DNA of 64,000 nucleotides from contig JASANG010000539.1 in assembly GCA_030248215.1 (NCBI GenBank), positions 1-64,000 on the forward strand, given 5' to 3'. Positions within the stretch are counted from its first letter, which is position 1; the number at the start of each line of letters is the position of its first letter. The position numbers and the translations under genes are program-made. Source of the stretch: Enoplolaimus lenunculus (taxonomy: Eukaryota > Nematoda > Enoplea > Enoplida > Thoracostomopsidae). Below the pieces are notes generated by a model. That model was given only the letters and a program-made list of their open reading frames with translations, ran no database searches and was not told the origin of the DNA. This document shows positions 51,232-63,619 of the stretch, in pieces.

Positions 51232-52415
51232 AACGATTTCGCTTGATAGTTGTAAAACAACAGTTTCAAAACAATTTTAATAATGTAGTGTGAAAGCACC
51301 GCCAACACTGCTGGCCCATATTGCCTTCATTGGCGTGGAAAGTATTCGACGAAAGGTGATGGACAACGCATTCAAAGGCACGTTACGTTACCTCATTCAA
51401 GTGAGAGGAATCACGAAAATGTAAACGTGAAGATTACTCTATTTAAATTCTGTTGGCGAAATGTTCATTGGCGGATCGAAAACTTTCTGACAGGGTGTCG
51501 TCATATTGAAAAAACTAGCGAGCTAAGCGAAATAAGCTAAATTCAGTTTTACTACTAAATCTTGAAATTTTGGTTTTAATCAATGTTGGGACGTAAACCT
51601 CAGCTCTGCCCCCCCGTGGATCGGCCAGTCAAAGTACTGGTCTTCAGCTGTGGTTGTAGCTCACGAACGAGACCATTTTGGTATGTACTATTAACCCCCC
51701 GTTTATGAATGATAACGGAAACGATTACCATGTTTGATTTATTGCTCAAAATTGAACAATTAGTCGCAGTACCGTGGTTTTACTGGTGTTAGTACTTGGC
51801 CAAGGCTTGTGTTTTTGGGCAAACTCAGTCACACGTAGTAGGTGCGTAAGTAGGATTTCAGTTTCGAAAGGGTATAACCGATCATGAAAGTTAGATTTTT
51901 TTGGCGTCTGGTTCCAGAATGTTATTCTAACGACCATTAAAATAGCTTTTTTTCTGGTCTCTTCAGAAGCATCGTGTCTTGGAGCCCCCGCCTGTACACG
52001 CCACAGACCCTCGAGTTGTTTTTTTGATCATCTTTACCAGTTGAATGATGTGGCGTGCGTGTCAATCAAAAACAAATTTAGCGAGTGGCAACTGAATAAA
52101 GTTAGACTTTATTTGACTCGAGAGGGCTTTTAGACCTGTACCTGGTATGAGGCTAAGGTCTTAGAACACGATTGATAATTTTTGACTAAAACTATATATT
52201 GTTGTTAATCTGGCAACAGATCTAAACCAGCTCGATTCCGAGAATTTTTTGAAAATGTTTTCCGATAAATTCAGTATTTTTTTGCAATAATTTTCGTAAA
52301 ATTTAAAATCAGGTGCATTTATTGTTAACATCATATTTCAACTTTAGCTTATGCTCTATGTCCGTTTGGTTTGTTCTGTAAGAAAATAAATTTGTTGCTA
52401 AGGTGTTTTTATAAA

Positions 52416-53982
52416 TTATTGTGAGCAAACGAGGCGATGTGCCTTTGCAATACTTGTAGCTACATCACGTTCGGGTTTCTGAGAATCAAATATGTCTAAA
52501 TTATTGCGTTGTAACCGATAATGTGGTTTGGTACATATTTTATTCAAAGTAATGATGTAAACCGGACTGGAGTAATCGAAATCTTTCCAACAATCCGGTT
52601 CGCTCAATGCTGCGGTCCGATCAGATCTATGCTTGAGCAGGCGGTATGCGGCTCGGTCCATATTACTACTGCAAAGCCAATCGGTACACATTTCAAGTTT
52701 TGCGATTCTGCAACATTTTCGTGAGCCGCTTCAAAATTTGTGAAATTTTAAACGTAGTCCTGCTTCCTCCATCATTTTCAAACACGAAATAAAGCAATTT
52801 TTGAAGAATTTGCGTAAATAGACGTCAAAATGACCAGTTAGCCTAAGACTATGACTGGATAGGCGCCGCTTTAATGCAGCATCAACAATATGTTGCGTAC
52901 ACGCTATGGTATTTTGATAATCATGCTTCAAATATACTACTTTTTGCAATGTTTATTTGCCAAAAAATTCGAAGATTCCACGTTGCTCCGGTAACCGTTA
53001 TTCACAAATGTCTTACAATCAGTTGTGCATTTGCATAAGCTAAATTGCTTTGCATAGCAATTCTAGTAGTTGTCGTGCGAATAGAAAATAGTAAAAAAAA
53101 GAATCCTCACGACCGAACAGCCAAACACAATTTTATTACTAAATCTTAGCACAAAATTTCAGTTTTGTTCCGTGTTGAGTAGCCTACGCCTGGATGCCAC
53201 TTTATATCCGATAGTGAGCAAGGCGCAGCGAGGAATGTTATAAAGGTTTGTATTAGCAATCGTCAGACACAACCCATAAACGTGTAACAAGTGCTCCTTT
53301 TCGTCTGTTAAATTATGACAGTTTAACCCCACAAACTATTGCAGTATCGAAAGCACTCATTTATCAATGTGAACTACTAAAATAAACTTGAAGTTACGTC
53401 GTAGTAAAATTAATGATTCTGCTTTCTCTTTTATCATACGGAGGCTATCGAAATATACGCTTGTTTACAAGTCTCAAGTTTCATAAACAAACATCCATGC
53501 CGAACGCCAGCACATGTTCTTTTAGGACCATCCCGGTGCTTATGTTTAGGCAAAGGCTTAGGAAAACACTTTTTTCAACGCTTATGCTTAGGCATAGCGA
53601 AATGCTTAATAAACTGTAACGGCACTAAAAGTATTATTGGTCCGCGACGGCGGCGGCACGTGTACTATTCAGGAAAATTAACAAAGTTTTCCAGTTTGTC
53701 TGCGAGATGGCCATACCTAGAAATATCTTTTCGGTTACAAGGTGGTTCCTTGTGGCTTAAAACTACTGCCGTAGTATAGTTTTTGTGTTGATGTTTGCTT
53801 GAATATGGACCATGAGGGTAAAAATATAAAACACCGAAGTAAACGAATTTGAGAAGGATTCCTATGCTGTTGTATGATTGTATCCAAATTAAACTCTCAT
53901 GAACAATCTCTCCATCCAAACACGTACTGGAGGAGATATTGTCCATGAGATCCGTAAGTTTGACAGTTGACGGGAAATTCAC
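52416..53982 (-). other. Possible minus-strand coding tracts of an unknown gene
   Basis: Three open stretches on the minus strand have protein-like composition: 53982-53665 (105 codons, first codon GTG), 52949-52731 and 52691-52416, the last two in one frame separated by a stop. Segments such as KENFVNFPE-like acidic ends and DYSSPVYIITLNKICTK look more like protein than noise. No family is recognised and no phase-consistent splice chain was established. A TTAGGC element (family B, degraded) occupies about 53530-53640 between them. They may be exons of the gene ending at 47233, or chance. Confidence 0.22.
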
Positions 53983-54112
53983 GCGTTAGCGCGGTGTTGT
54001 ATCACGCTGACCGTATTTTATCTTGCCCCAGTCTTAAATCTGTTATATATGATTAAACACGTCGCTAATGGTTTTTGATTCTGTGTTATGTCCGATTATT
54101 CTTGAAATGTGA

Positions 54113-54307
54113 GGCCAATGTAAAGAACAGAGGCGGAACAGTATTATAAGCATATGCCTAAGCCTAAGCCTAAGCGTAAGAACGAGCATATTCCTAAGCC
54201 TAAGCCTAAGTTTAAGCCTAAGCCAAGCAAAAAATTAATCTGAAGCTTTTAAGCTTACTCTTTTCTAGTCCCATAGAAAAATGTTACGCCCCTGATCTTT
54301 AAGGACC
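54113..54307. mobile_element. TTAGGC-cored MITE, family A, reversed
   Basis: Ends GGCCAATGTAAAGAACAGAG and CCCTGATCTTTAAGGACC. Flanking octamers AAATGTGA and AAATGTTA match at seven of eight. Two CCTAAGCCTAAGCCTAAG tracts form the core. Confidence 0.92.
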
Positions 54308-55350
54308 AAATGTTATAACAAAGGGGTAAAAAATATTTAGAACGTGTTATCCTATATTCACTCTTAGCTATAATTCAAACCAATTAAATTCTTTAATTGT
54401 CTACAAATTAATTTTGCTAAACTTGAAACATTGTGGCTTAACTTTGTTTTGTAAGTTTTGATCAATTTATATATGTCGTATGTATGTAGATAAAATGGTA
54501 AAATCCCATAACTGATAAGTATTTTAATTTCGGATTGTTCTACTATATTTGTTCAATTTTGATACAATTGCTGTAATACTACACCTCAAAAACTTTGTTT
54601 GTGGCGCTATTTGCACGACACCAATACTAAACAAAAATAGTTCCCCTAACCGCAAATAAAGAAACTAAAATTGTGCTTGTACCGGTAGACTTGTTTCTTT
54701 AGGCTTGTGCAACTTAAGGCTATAACCCTTGTTAATTAGCAAAAAATAGCTTACTTTTATATTTAGTGCGATTGACTCAGTATTTCAACAGTGGACGGGA
54801 CGTACGGTAGTTTAGGAATCACATCTGTCCTCACATGAGGCACGCAAAACTAAAATTTTACCGTTAGCGCTGTTAAGAGTGCGTCTGGTTTCTTTCTATT
54901 AGGTTTACTCGCCAGGATTTCTACGTTGTTCGACTACCGTCGAGACTCTAATGGATTCTAACTTGTTTTCCCAAACAGGCGGTCTGCAATCGTAGATTTT
55001 ATACTGTAATTTATACAAAAATTCAGCCTGGCTTTAAGCTCACTGCGATTGCGAACGTTCGTCCAACTGGTAATTGTAAGCTAATTGGTATTGAGTGGAA
55101 TGTCTTTCGATCTCGAATCATTGACTGAGAAACCAGTGATGGGATCCGAAGCGGAAATGGAAACTGTTATGGTTTGATTTGATTTCCGCCGTTTCTGCGA
55201 AACTGTTTTTGTACTTATCTCATAAGCGAAGCTTCACGTTGGGCGCCGCATTGTTTTTTATTTGTATAAGACTGCCCCCGTCAAAAATTTCTGGATACGT
55301 CATTGTCACTTCGGCAACACAGTTTTCGAAATTTAGAATTTTGGTATAGC
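54308..55350. other. Intergenic, no gene seen
   Basis: AT-rich DNA without exon-like segments or clear repeats. Confidence 0.4.
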
Positions 55351-55586
55351 TTGGGCCCATATTCTAAAATCCGTATAGCACCTATCATCAGTTAGCGAGA
55401 GGTTTCCAAACTGACGAATATACTACATCTTACAATTGCAGATCTCAAAATTGGTTGCAATAGTTGGACAAATCAAATACAAAGAATGTGCTGAATTTTG
55501 AACCTCACCAAGCGCTGGTTCCGAAGTTGCACGACCTAACAGCAACTGGCAGTAGACGCTTCACACATTTAAAAATACGGGCTTTC
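55351..55586. mobile_element. Family H repeat
   Basis: It starts GGGCCCATATTCTAAAATCC, includes ATCATCAGTTAGCGAGAGG and GTGCTGAATTTTGAACCTC, and ends TTCACACATTTAAAAATACG. About 235 bp, no coding frame. A partial relative lies at about 56112-56230. Confidence 0.7.
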
Positions 55587-55646
55587 GTCTTAGCAAACAG
55601 GTTCAGGATTACTCAACGATACCAGTGTCCCCCATTTTAATGTACC

Positions 55647-55798
55647 CATGTAAAGAACAGGGCCGAATCGTTTTCCGGAGGATCTGTAATCGAGTCAGTT
55701 TAAGCTTTAGACTAACTTTTTTTGCTTAGACTTAGTCTTAAGCTTAGGCTTACGAATATGCTCATACTATTGTTCCTGCCCTGTTCTGTACACTGGCC
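55647..55798. mobile_element. TTAGGC-cored MITE, family C-like
   Basis: Left end CCCATGTAAAGAACAGGGCC and right end GCCCTGTTCTGTACACTGGCC frame the phrases GAGTCAGTTTAAGCTTTAG and GCTTACGAATATGCTC. These resemble the tubulin-intron copy at 41579. Confidence 0.8.
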
Positions 55799-56299
55799 TT
55801 AACGTTAATGTTTACGGGAATCTCTTCCATGTAAATTTGCCAAACTATGATTGACAGTGTTCTGCTCTTTTAAAATGAAACAAATCATTTGCATTTATAT
55901 ACCAGGTCCAGTTCAAAACGTTGCTTTTTTCGCTCGGCTTTGGATTTGCGTTTTGTTGTTTTGGTTTGAAGTTTTAATTAAATGTGTGCGTGGTACAATT
56001 TGTGAGGTATTGTGTGATGGTTTATAATGCCAATTTGTGCATTTAGTTATTAGGTCAACGATTTTATATGATGCTATACTAATAATAATAATAATCGTCA
56101 TTTCAACGCTTCTAGAGCCGTATTCTCAACTGTGTTTAGCATATAAGGTAAGTTAGTAATAGGTTTTCAAACAACTCAGCCAGCCAAACTGTGAATATCA
56201 AAATTGCTTTCAATGTACGGCATAATCAAAGATTGATTTCGACGTTCAATATCTCCTGCTTCTAAAGTAGTTAAAGGTTACCTGTACTCCCCACGCGGC

Positions 56300-56640
56300 G
56301 CCGAACGCCGCCACGCGTTCCGCATGAAATAACATCCACTCGGACATTAATTCACGTGGAAATAGTGTCCACCCGGACATTATTTCACAGTAAAATCACG
56401 TGAAAAAGTGTCCAGTGCGCACTATTTTGTGTGAAGTAGTAGTGTCCGCATGAAATAATGTCAGCCCATACATTATTTCATGTGCAACAGTGTCTACCCG
56501 GACATTTCGTAATGTCTACCCGGACATTTCGTAATGTCCACCCGGGCATTTCGTAATGTCCACCCGGACATTTCGTAATCTCCACCCGGACATTTCGTAA
56601 CGTAATTGTAGCGTGAAATAATATCCAGACTGACACCGTT
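56300..56640. repeat. Tandem repeat with GTCCACCCGGAC core
   Basis: Five 22-bp units run head to tail at 56491-56600 (TGTCYACCCGGACATTTCGTAA type). The flanks carry looser GTGTCC..GGACATTATTTCA and GTGAAATAAT units back to about 56310. Each unit centres on the partial palindrome GTCC-ACC-CGGAC. It is non-coding. Confidence 0.85.
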
Positions 56641-58147
56641 TCACTCGGTCACTATTTGACTTCACATCAGGCATCTGAACTTCGTAGTGTGGATAAATTT
56701 AAAAAACACATGCGATGCGCCTTGATCAACCGCTGCAAGAAACCTTAAAGCTGTTAGCTTAGTTTCTGTAAAAGTTAGCATGTATATAGTTGGTTAATTT
56801 CATAATGATAGGTTGTTATTATTATTATGTTTCCGTAAATATAAACATTTGAATTCGATCAAACTTGACACAAAACTATACAACTGTATTTCCAACCGAA
56901 AACAACAGTATTCCAGCGATCAGTGTTGACCAAAAACAGTATCTGACAGGTCAAACGAACACGAAATGCTTTTAGCATCATTTAATATCGTAAAAGTTCA
57001 AAGCCACATTTTCAGTCCGAAAATTAAATTAATTCCTGCAACATATTTTTGGTGTTTATAATCAAATTTGTCTGTCATCTTTGGTCACATTTGCATATAT
57101 CAAACGGTTTACCTTCCTTTATAGTAACGTTTGGGTAAACCAAGACCGGTCGTTGGAGGACGCTCCGGCGAAAATCAGCCTCTTTTCAAATTTTGACCCT
57201 TTTGTCACTTTAAAAGTTAAAAATTTCGGCAAAATAGTGTTTTGAATCTTTGAAAACTTTTATGGAACTCTTCTGAATTTGTTAGGACCCCTCTCGTTCT
57301 CCTGGATTCACTACCAGATGAGTATTCGGTGATTTTGAGACGGGAGGCGATAGCATTGTCAAAAAGTTTTTTGCGAGAGAGTGTAGCCAGCGAGAAAATG
57401 ACTTTGTCATGTGCAAGTTTATTTTACAGCGTGTAACTGTACCTGTTTCGCGATTTTCCATAAATTACGAGAAATATATCGCCTATCACTCCCATGTATA
57501 CGACCCTGCCGCTACGTTTCTACACGGAAACCGTTCGTGGCTAGCGAAAACGCACGAGACAATTCGTGCGTTAAAAATCAACTTTCCCCAATTATGGACG
57601 GCACAGAAGTGAATATTTTTAATTTTGGTAAAATTAATAACTTAAAATGTTCACGTTTGTGTTGTTGCTAGAAAAAAAATTTTTTTGCTGGCCAGCAGTC
57701 AGAGGGGGGAATCTCTTTTAAAAAAAGTTTGAGAGAATCGTATCGAGGGAGAACATTTTTGTAAACATTCCAAGTGCTGTGAAAATTAAGCTAGCGAAAT
57801 TTACTTTTGTGTTATCAAAATTGCGTTTGGCTTCATTGATTGGATTGTCACTTCAGAAGTTTCCGGATCCGCCACTGGCCGTTAGGACACGGGTTTAATA
57901 ACTACCGATCCTATTTTTGTCAGCGTTTGAGCGCTGTTTGGGCCATGGGTTTTAGTGAAAGCCGTCAAGTGCACAATTTGTAATCGAATCATGCGAAAAA
58001 AGTTTCAAAGTTTTAAATTTAAAGGTGAACGGATTTTAGACCTAACGAACCAAGAAAATGTTAATTCTAAATTTTTACAGCAGTGTAGACGTAGGCGGGC
58101 AGATATCCAGAGTGCCTGCTGTACATTATTCCCCACATTTGCGCTTA
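56641..58147. other. Intergenic, no gene seen
   Basis: Overlapping short frames at 57409-57671 show no recognisable protein or clean splice borders. No repeats of the named families are present. Confidence 0.4.
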
Positions 58148-58594
58148 CTGTAGTGACCCGAATAAGAGATGACTGACATCTATTTGGCGTCTCCAGAGTG
58201 TATTCCCTGTTATTCGGTTACGGACTGTTATTTATTATTAAGGCGTCCCGCTGTTGACCTTATTTACTGATAAATATATGGTATTGCAACTGTCCGTTAC
58301 ATTACACGTTTATTTGTGTTGTATCAAAAGCTTCAACGATAATGCAATGTTATACTTAGGAATGTACTTTAAAAACTTAAATATGCTTCAATGTTTCGAA
58401 CCCAACAATATTTCGTCCTGGAGTCATTTATGTACTGCAATTAGGGGTAATTGACATTTATAAATTCTAATTAATATTTAGGGACTCTGTCAGCTTGTGG
58501 ACGGTTATTAATGCTACGGACTCTTATTTATTGGAACGCAAAATGGGGGACTCACCTCTTATTACCCATCCCTGCCCCCTCTTATTCGGGACAC
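58148..58594. mobile_element. Family D MITE, long form
   Basis: Left end CTGTAGTGACCCGAATAAG with TA before it; right end CCCTCTTATTCGGGACACTA. At about 447 bp it keeps an internal block (CGTTTATTTGTGTTGTATC, AAAGCTTCAACGATAATGC) also found in the 2.5-kb copy but missing from the 300-bp copies. Confidence 0.85.
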
Positions 58595-58674
58595 TAAGTT
58601 GGCTTAGGGCTGGCAAAAGGCTCACATACGTTTGTTTTTTGCCAAAACATTTTCTTAGCCCATTACCTATATCG

Positions 58675-58850
58675 ACGCCCGTAGCTAGCTCATCTAGCTA
58701 GGGGGAGGGGGCAAAAAATTTGTCAGTAGGGGCATTCAAAGGTTTTCAATGAGTTACAAGCAAGGTCCAAAACATTTTAGGGGCCCAAAATTTCTAGGGG
58801 GGCTATCCCCCCTTGCCCCCCATTGGCTATGAAGATTCGCCTTCGCAAAT
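58675..58850. mobile_element. Family G repeat
   Basis: It opens GCCCGTAGCTAGCTCATCT and contains GTTTTCAATGAGTTACAAG and a G-rich end near 58800 (TCTAGGGGGGCTATCCCCCC). Confidence 0.65.
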
Positions 58851-59796
58851 TTGGGTGACAGCTGTTTTGATGTGAAGCGTATTTTATCTGTTTTATTAGC
58901 GAATTTTTAGTTTTTTTAGCTTCGAACACTTCTTCGTTTGAATTAGTCATTAAAATTCTTTCGGCCAAACCCAATAGACTATAATCAAATTATACGCTTA
59001 TCGAATTTTGAAAATTAACATCTGTTTCGTAATTTCACTGCTGTAGATGTTCCTGAGTTAATTTGCATCTGAGATTCGTTGTTTTGTATATTTCAAGGAC
59101 GTCTTTACTAACTGTATGACGGGATTTATGCAAGGTTTTTGTTCCCGGAAAAGTTAGCAATATAATATCTAACATATATAGGGCAATACTCGAATATGGA
59201 AATAGCACCGCCTCGCCAGTTAGTTCGCGATATGTATTCAATCGAAGCCATCTAGACAGTGGCTTTTGTATCTTCCCGAAAAGTAGTTTCCGAAAGTTTC
59301 AGATTTGGAGATAACCAAAACATAGGTTCAGCTTGGGCTTAGGCACAAGCTTAAGATTAACCCTAGGATTACGTTTAAGGGTAAGCTTATGGAGAAAGGT
59401 TACAAGAAACTGCAAAGCTTACGAAGTACTTTCTAGGGTTTTAAAATTGTGAAGTATTTTGTAGAAATTTTAACTCTGCTGCTTAACAAGTTTAACATTT
59501 CAAAGACTATGACGCAGTTCAAACGAGTACATTTATAACTCGCGGTGGAATAGAAAATTGGCCACTCTAAATCAACAGTGGCACCATATCATACAGAAGG
59601 TAAAAATTTATTATTTGTTAAAAATTTTAACTGTTGTGCTAAATTTTTGGATCATTGATTATAGCAATAAAAGATTTAATGAAGGATAAACTTTTAAACG
59701 GAGCAAAACAAAAATAATAGGCCGATTATCAACTAAATCTTTAACGAAGCCTATCCACACAACCGCCCAAAGGCGTATTTAGAGACGCTGGCGCTC

Positions 59797-59888
59797 AATA
59801 TATATATATATTTATATATATATAATTCTCTTGAGCATTTTACTTATATATATTTATATATATAATTCTCTTGAGCATTTTACTTATA
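59797..59888. repeat. Two tandem 45-bp AT-rich units
   Basis: The unit TATATATTTATATATATAAT followed by TCTCTTGAGCATTTTACTTA occurs twice in direct tandem. Confidence 0.88.
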
Positions 59889-60121
59889 CCAGGTCAGATT
59901 AAAAATCGAAAAGCAATTACATTAATGATATTTGCATTTTAGGCGATTCGTTGTATGGCAATTAGTAGTTGAGTGTCTGATAAAATTTGGGTATTTATAA
60001 AAATATATTTTGCTAAATCCATTACCGTAGCTTGGGTTTGACTTGAACCTACGGGACCGATGATCCCCTCGATAGTTTCGATAAAAAACTGCTTTTGCTG
60101 TTCAATGTATCACGTGATGTA

Positions 60122-60440
60122 CTGTAGTGACCCGAATAAAAGGGGGTAATAAGAGGGGGTCCCCATTTTGAGTCCCAATCAATAGGAGTCCGTATCCCTA
60201 ATAAGAATCCGTAAACGGATAGGGTCCCTATACAATAATTAGAGTCAATAAATGTCAATTATCCCTAATTGTAGCGCATAAATGATTCCAGAACCGAATA
60301 AAGTTGAGTTCGAAACTTTAAAGGTACTTAAGTTTTGAAAGTAATTCCTAAGTATAAATTTGCATTATCGCTCAAGCTATTGACACAAGGCAAATAAACG
60401 TTTAATTTAACGGATAGTTGCAATACCGAATATATATCAG
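60122..60440. mobile_element. Family D MITE, right end eroded
   Basis: The left end CTGTAGTGACCCGAATAAA is preceded by TA. The interior (CCGTATCCCTAATAAG, AATGTCAATTATCCCTAAT) matches the 20748 copy in the same orientation, and the later part matches the long-form block inverted. No right terminal repeat was seen. Confidence 0.78.
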
Positions 60441-60911
60441 TAGAGTCATTGAAGACTTGAACTTTAAAAATAAGGTATCAAGATGAAGCACGAATGGCAT
60501 TTTAGTTGCAAATAAATAGCCATACTGCTGCTGGGTAAATCCAGAACTTTACTTTCGTCTCGGTTCCGGTTTGTTTTAATTCCTCCGGTTACGTGTAGCC
60601 TGATTGAGTAGGCGCTGAGTTTAAAGGCGTTGCTATTTTTGTGTGAAAAACGAATTCGCAAATACGTTTTTGCGATTGAGTTCAAGGGGCAGGTACTGTT
60701 AAAACACACGTGTAATGTACACCAATATTTAGGCTTATGTAACCTTGTGACTTTGGGAGATAAAATTTGATTGCAAGCTAATACTAACGTCAAATGCAAG
60801 CATGAAACTTATTTCAATTGGTCCAAAACATTTTGTTTTCAAATTTTATTTCTTGCTAGAAATTGGTTAAGTGAAGTCTTGCGAATGCAAAATATTTCAT
60901 TGAGTTTTTCG

Positions 60912-61127
60912 ACCCATGTGTACAACAGGGCCGTAATGGTAGTATAAGCATATTCCTAAGACTCAAGCCTAAGCCTAAACCTAAGCGTAAGAATGAGCCT
61001 ATTTCTAAGCCTAAGCCTATGCCTAAGCTTAAGCCTAAGCGTAAGCAAATAAGTTAGTCTAAAGCTTAAACTGACTCTATTACAGCACCACAGGAAAACA
61101 GTCCGGTCCAGTTCTATAAATTGGCCG
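60912..61127. mobile_element. TTAGGC-cored MITE, family A/C, reversed
   Basis: Ends GACCCATGTGTACAACAGGG and CCAGTTCTATAAATTGGCC, with two CCTAAGCCTAAGC tracts. Flanking octamers AGTTTTTC and GGTTTTTT match at six of eight. Confidence 0.82.
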
Positions 61128-61472
61128 GTTTTTTCATATCAGATTTATAAAATCACAAAACACCTTTTAAGCTCTTTCCACTGTTTTATTGAAATATTTT
61201 ACAACTATAACTTTAAATATAATACAACCATTTGCTTAATTATGTTACCTGAAAGTGTGCCCGTATTCTCAAATGTATGCTAATGATTCCAACTAAAATT
61301 ATTGATAAGCCATATAGTTTAACGATCATTCAACGGTGATATTAGAAATTTAGCAGAGTTTTTATACTGAAGCATATTTTCAGTAGAGCAGATGTTGTAA
61401 TTCACTTAATTTGAAACATTTTGAACAATTTTAGTAAACATGCGTCAACGTATGAACCTTAATAATTAAATA

Positions 61473-63161
61473 ATGTTACAATTGCGTTTAGCATTTTTCA
61501 ATTCCAAAAGCTATTACTTAAAGTCTGGACGGCCAAAACGAAGTATACTTATGCCAAAACTGGTGTTTGTCACGCTGGGATTAAGCTTGCCAAGAAATTG
61601 TAGTAAATCAACTAACTTTTCTAGTGAAGCCAGCACAGAACAGACCAGGTCTGCTGGAACATTCCATTGGCTATTTTTATCACATATTAATACTGATGCA
61701 CATTTAGTAAACGCTGATTGGTCAAGTTGGTCAGCTTCGGTTAGAAACACCAGTTCGACTAAAGGTGTGGATTTTGGTGAAAAATATCAGCAAAATAGTA
61801 TGCCAAATGTCGTTTGGAAGCTACAAACAGTTGCACCGAACATGTTCAGTGTGCTTGACAACTTAAACTTTTCACTGCCTATACACCACAAGCGATCCGT
61901 GAAGTCAGTACTCAAAGTTTCAGTAGAGAATTCAACCCGATCAAAACAAAAAAAATCACGTTTACTCGTTTTTGATTCGTTAAACCATTTGTTGCCAGCA
62001 ACTTTGACGTCTCCCCATTGGTCAGTTTTCAAACGTACAACCAGAAACAGTTTGTCACTTTCTCATTGGTCAGTTATAGCTGGTGTTCGTAAAAGACGTC
62101 GCCGAAAAGCATCGTCCCGCTGTGATTACCCCGCGATTGATCGTTGTTTCAACAGCGCTCTCCGACCACATCAGCTTCAGTTTGCTCATCATTCATCCCC
62201 AGCGACTCATCGCGTTGCTTGCCGACGGGCTCGAGCTCATTTTGTGAGCTGTTTTGCTCGTTACGCGAGCTCCACCTGCCCCCCTGGTCGCCTGGCTACA
62301 ATTGCATCAGAAGTCTACTATCGAAAATATGGCAAAATCGTTCTTTCTGAACTATTTTTGGTAATCGCCAAAGAGTTGAACGCGTCTTGCGCGGCTGCAA
62401 ACCATGGTGCCAAGGCAGGAAAGCTACGGCATTCAAAGGTGGTCAAACAAGTTACCGAGACCGGGTATGCGGGTAACGAAAGCAGACTACACCCTGTGGG
62501 CGCAAATGTGGCCGGTGTTCGTCGATATCCGCAACGCAGTGCTTCGGCAACTTCTGTTCAGTACGCATACCGCCACCTTTCTAAGTCAGCGACTGCAATT
62601 CCAACTTCGCCAGCAAGTACTGCAGCTATTAATTGCGATAACTTTTATTCTGCAGCTAGGCATAGCCGGCTTATTCCGGCATTCTGTCTGACTGATCACA
62701 GTTATTCGACCGGAACCCAGGTATTTGACGACTTGTCAGCAGAAAAGCCTTCAATTGCAAGTTCTGTGATGTCACAAGGAACAACGACAACAACAGCAGC
62801 AGCAAAATACCGTAAAGATATTGCGTTACAACTTGAGTTTAACGGGCAACTGAGACAATTTGAACTGGGTTTAAGTCAACCGGAACGAAGCTGTCAACGT
62901 TTAGGCTTAACGCTGTCGCGTTGGATTCGATTTCGAGCAGTTGAATGTGGAAGCACGACGGCGCTATGCCTATGTCGCTCTACCATTGAGTCACAGCTGT
63001 TGCCTGAAAAATGCCGTTACGTTTGTTCGCATCGTCGGATTCAACGCATTTTAGATCGGTATCGTGAGTTGCGGTCGGAAGCCTCGTTGAAAATGATGAA
63101 CTCAACTTTTGAAATAATGGGTTTGACAGTTTTGGTCGTGTTTATGAAAAACCTGTTTTGA
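61473..63161 (+). CDS. Orphan 562-residue ORF
   Basis: A single uninterrupted frame of 562 codons, far longer than other non-genic frames here, so probably coding. The ATG at 61473 has a weak AT-rich context and upstream splicing is possible. I recognise no domain. Visible are Ser/Trp-containing stretches (SPHWSVFKRTT, LSHWSVIAG), a basic cluster VRKRRRRK near residue 208, a short Thr/Ala run TTTTTAAAKY, and a C-terminal segment EKCRYVCSHRRIQRILDRY ending in a hydrophobic stretch (MGLTVLVVFMKNLF). There is no signal peptide. Part of the +1 frame (62404-62691) is also open with membrane-like composition, so either frame could be the real one there. It might be a lineage-specific nuclear protein or one large exon of a bigger gene. 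Confidence 0.42.
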   Translation: MLQLRLAFFNSKSYYLKSGRPKRSILMPKLVFVTLGLSLPRNCSKSTNFSSEASTEQTRSAGTFHWLFLSHINTDAHLVNADWSSWSASVRNTSSTKGVDFGEKYQQNSMPNVVWKLQTVAPNMFSVLDNLNFSLPIHHKRSVKSVLKVSVENSTRSKQKKSRLLVFDSLNHLLPATLTSPHWSVFKRTTRNSLSLSHWSVIAGVRKRRRRKASSRCDYPAIDRCFNSALRPHQLQFAHHSSPATHRVACRRARAHFVSCFARYASSTCPPGRLATIASEVYYRKYGKIVLSELFLVIAKELNASCAAANHGAKAGKLRHSKVVKQVTETGYAGNESRLHPVGANVAGVRRYPQRSASATSVQYAYRHLSKSATAIPTSPASTAAINCDNFYSAARHSRLIPAFCLTDHSYSTGTQVFDDLSAEKPSIASSVMSQGTTTTTAAAKYRKDIALQLEFNGQLRQFELGLSQPERSCQRLGLTLSRWIRFRAVECGSTTALCLCRSTIESQLLPEKCRYVCSHRRIQRILDRYRELRSEASLKMMNSTFEIMGLTVLVVFMKNLF

Positions 63162-63388
63162 TATTCGCAAAGAGCAGACCGGGTTGCCAGTATTTGAGAC
63201 AGATCAATTTTGCGTTGCAAAAAATTTCGGCTAAAAGACATTTTCGTGCCCACGGTGCCACCAATTTGTGGTTGCAGGATTTGCGGGGGTCGGCTAAACA
63301 GTGTGTTTACTGTGGAATCTCCGTTGTATATATCACAAACAGACCAAATCCTTATAAAACTCTATGACTAGATTTTGATCAGAATCCA

Positions 63389-63619
63389 CATTCTCAAAAA
63401 TGTATATATAGCAACTATCATAAGTTAGTAATAGGTTTCCAAACTCACTAACTATCGCTCACTAACTATCGCAGTTATTGAAATCAAAATTGATACAGGA
63501 GTGGAACAAATCATATGCAAAAAATAATATGCTGAATTTTGAATCTCAGCATTTGCTGGTTCGAAAAGACCTATAATCAACTTGTGATATATGCTTCACA
63601 CATTTGAGAGTACAGGCCC
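63389..63619. mobile_element. Family H repeat
   Basis: It starts CATTCTCAAAAATGTATA and ends ACACATTTGAGAGTACAGGC, an inverted pair. The CATAAGTTAGTAATAGG and TTTCCAAACTCACTAAC blocks are shared with other copies; CACTAACTATCG is locally duplicated. Confidence 0.75.

Noticed and set aside
60464-60799. A 111-codon minus-strand frame.
   Set aside because: No splice sites, domain or biased composition; indistinguishable from chance.
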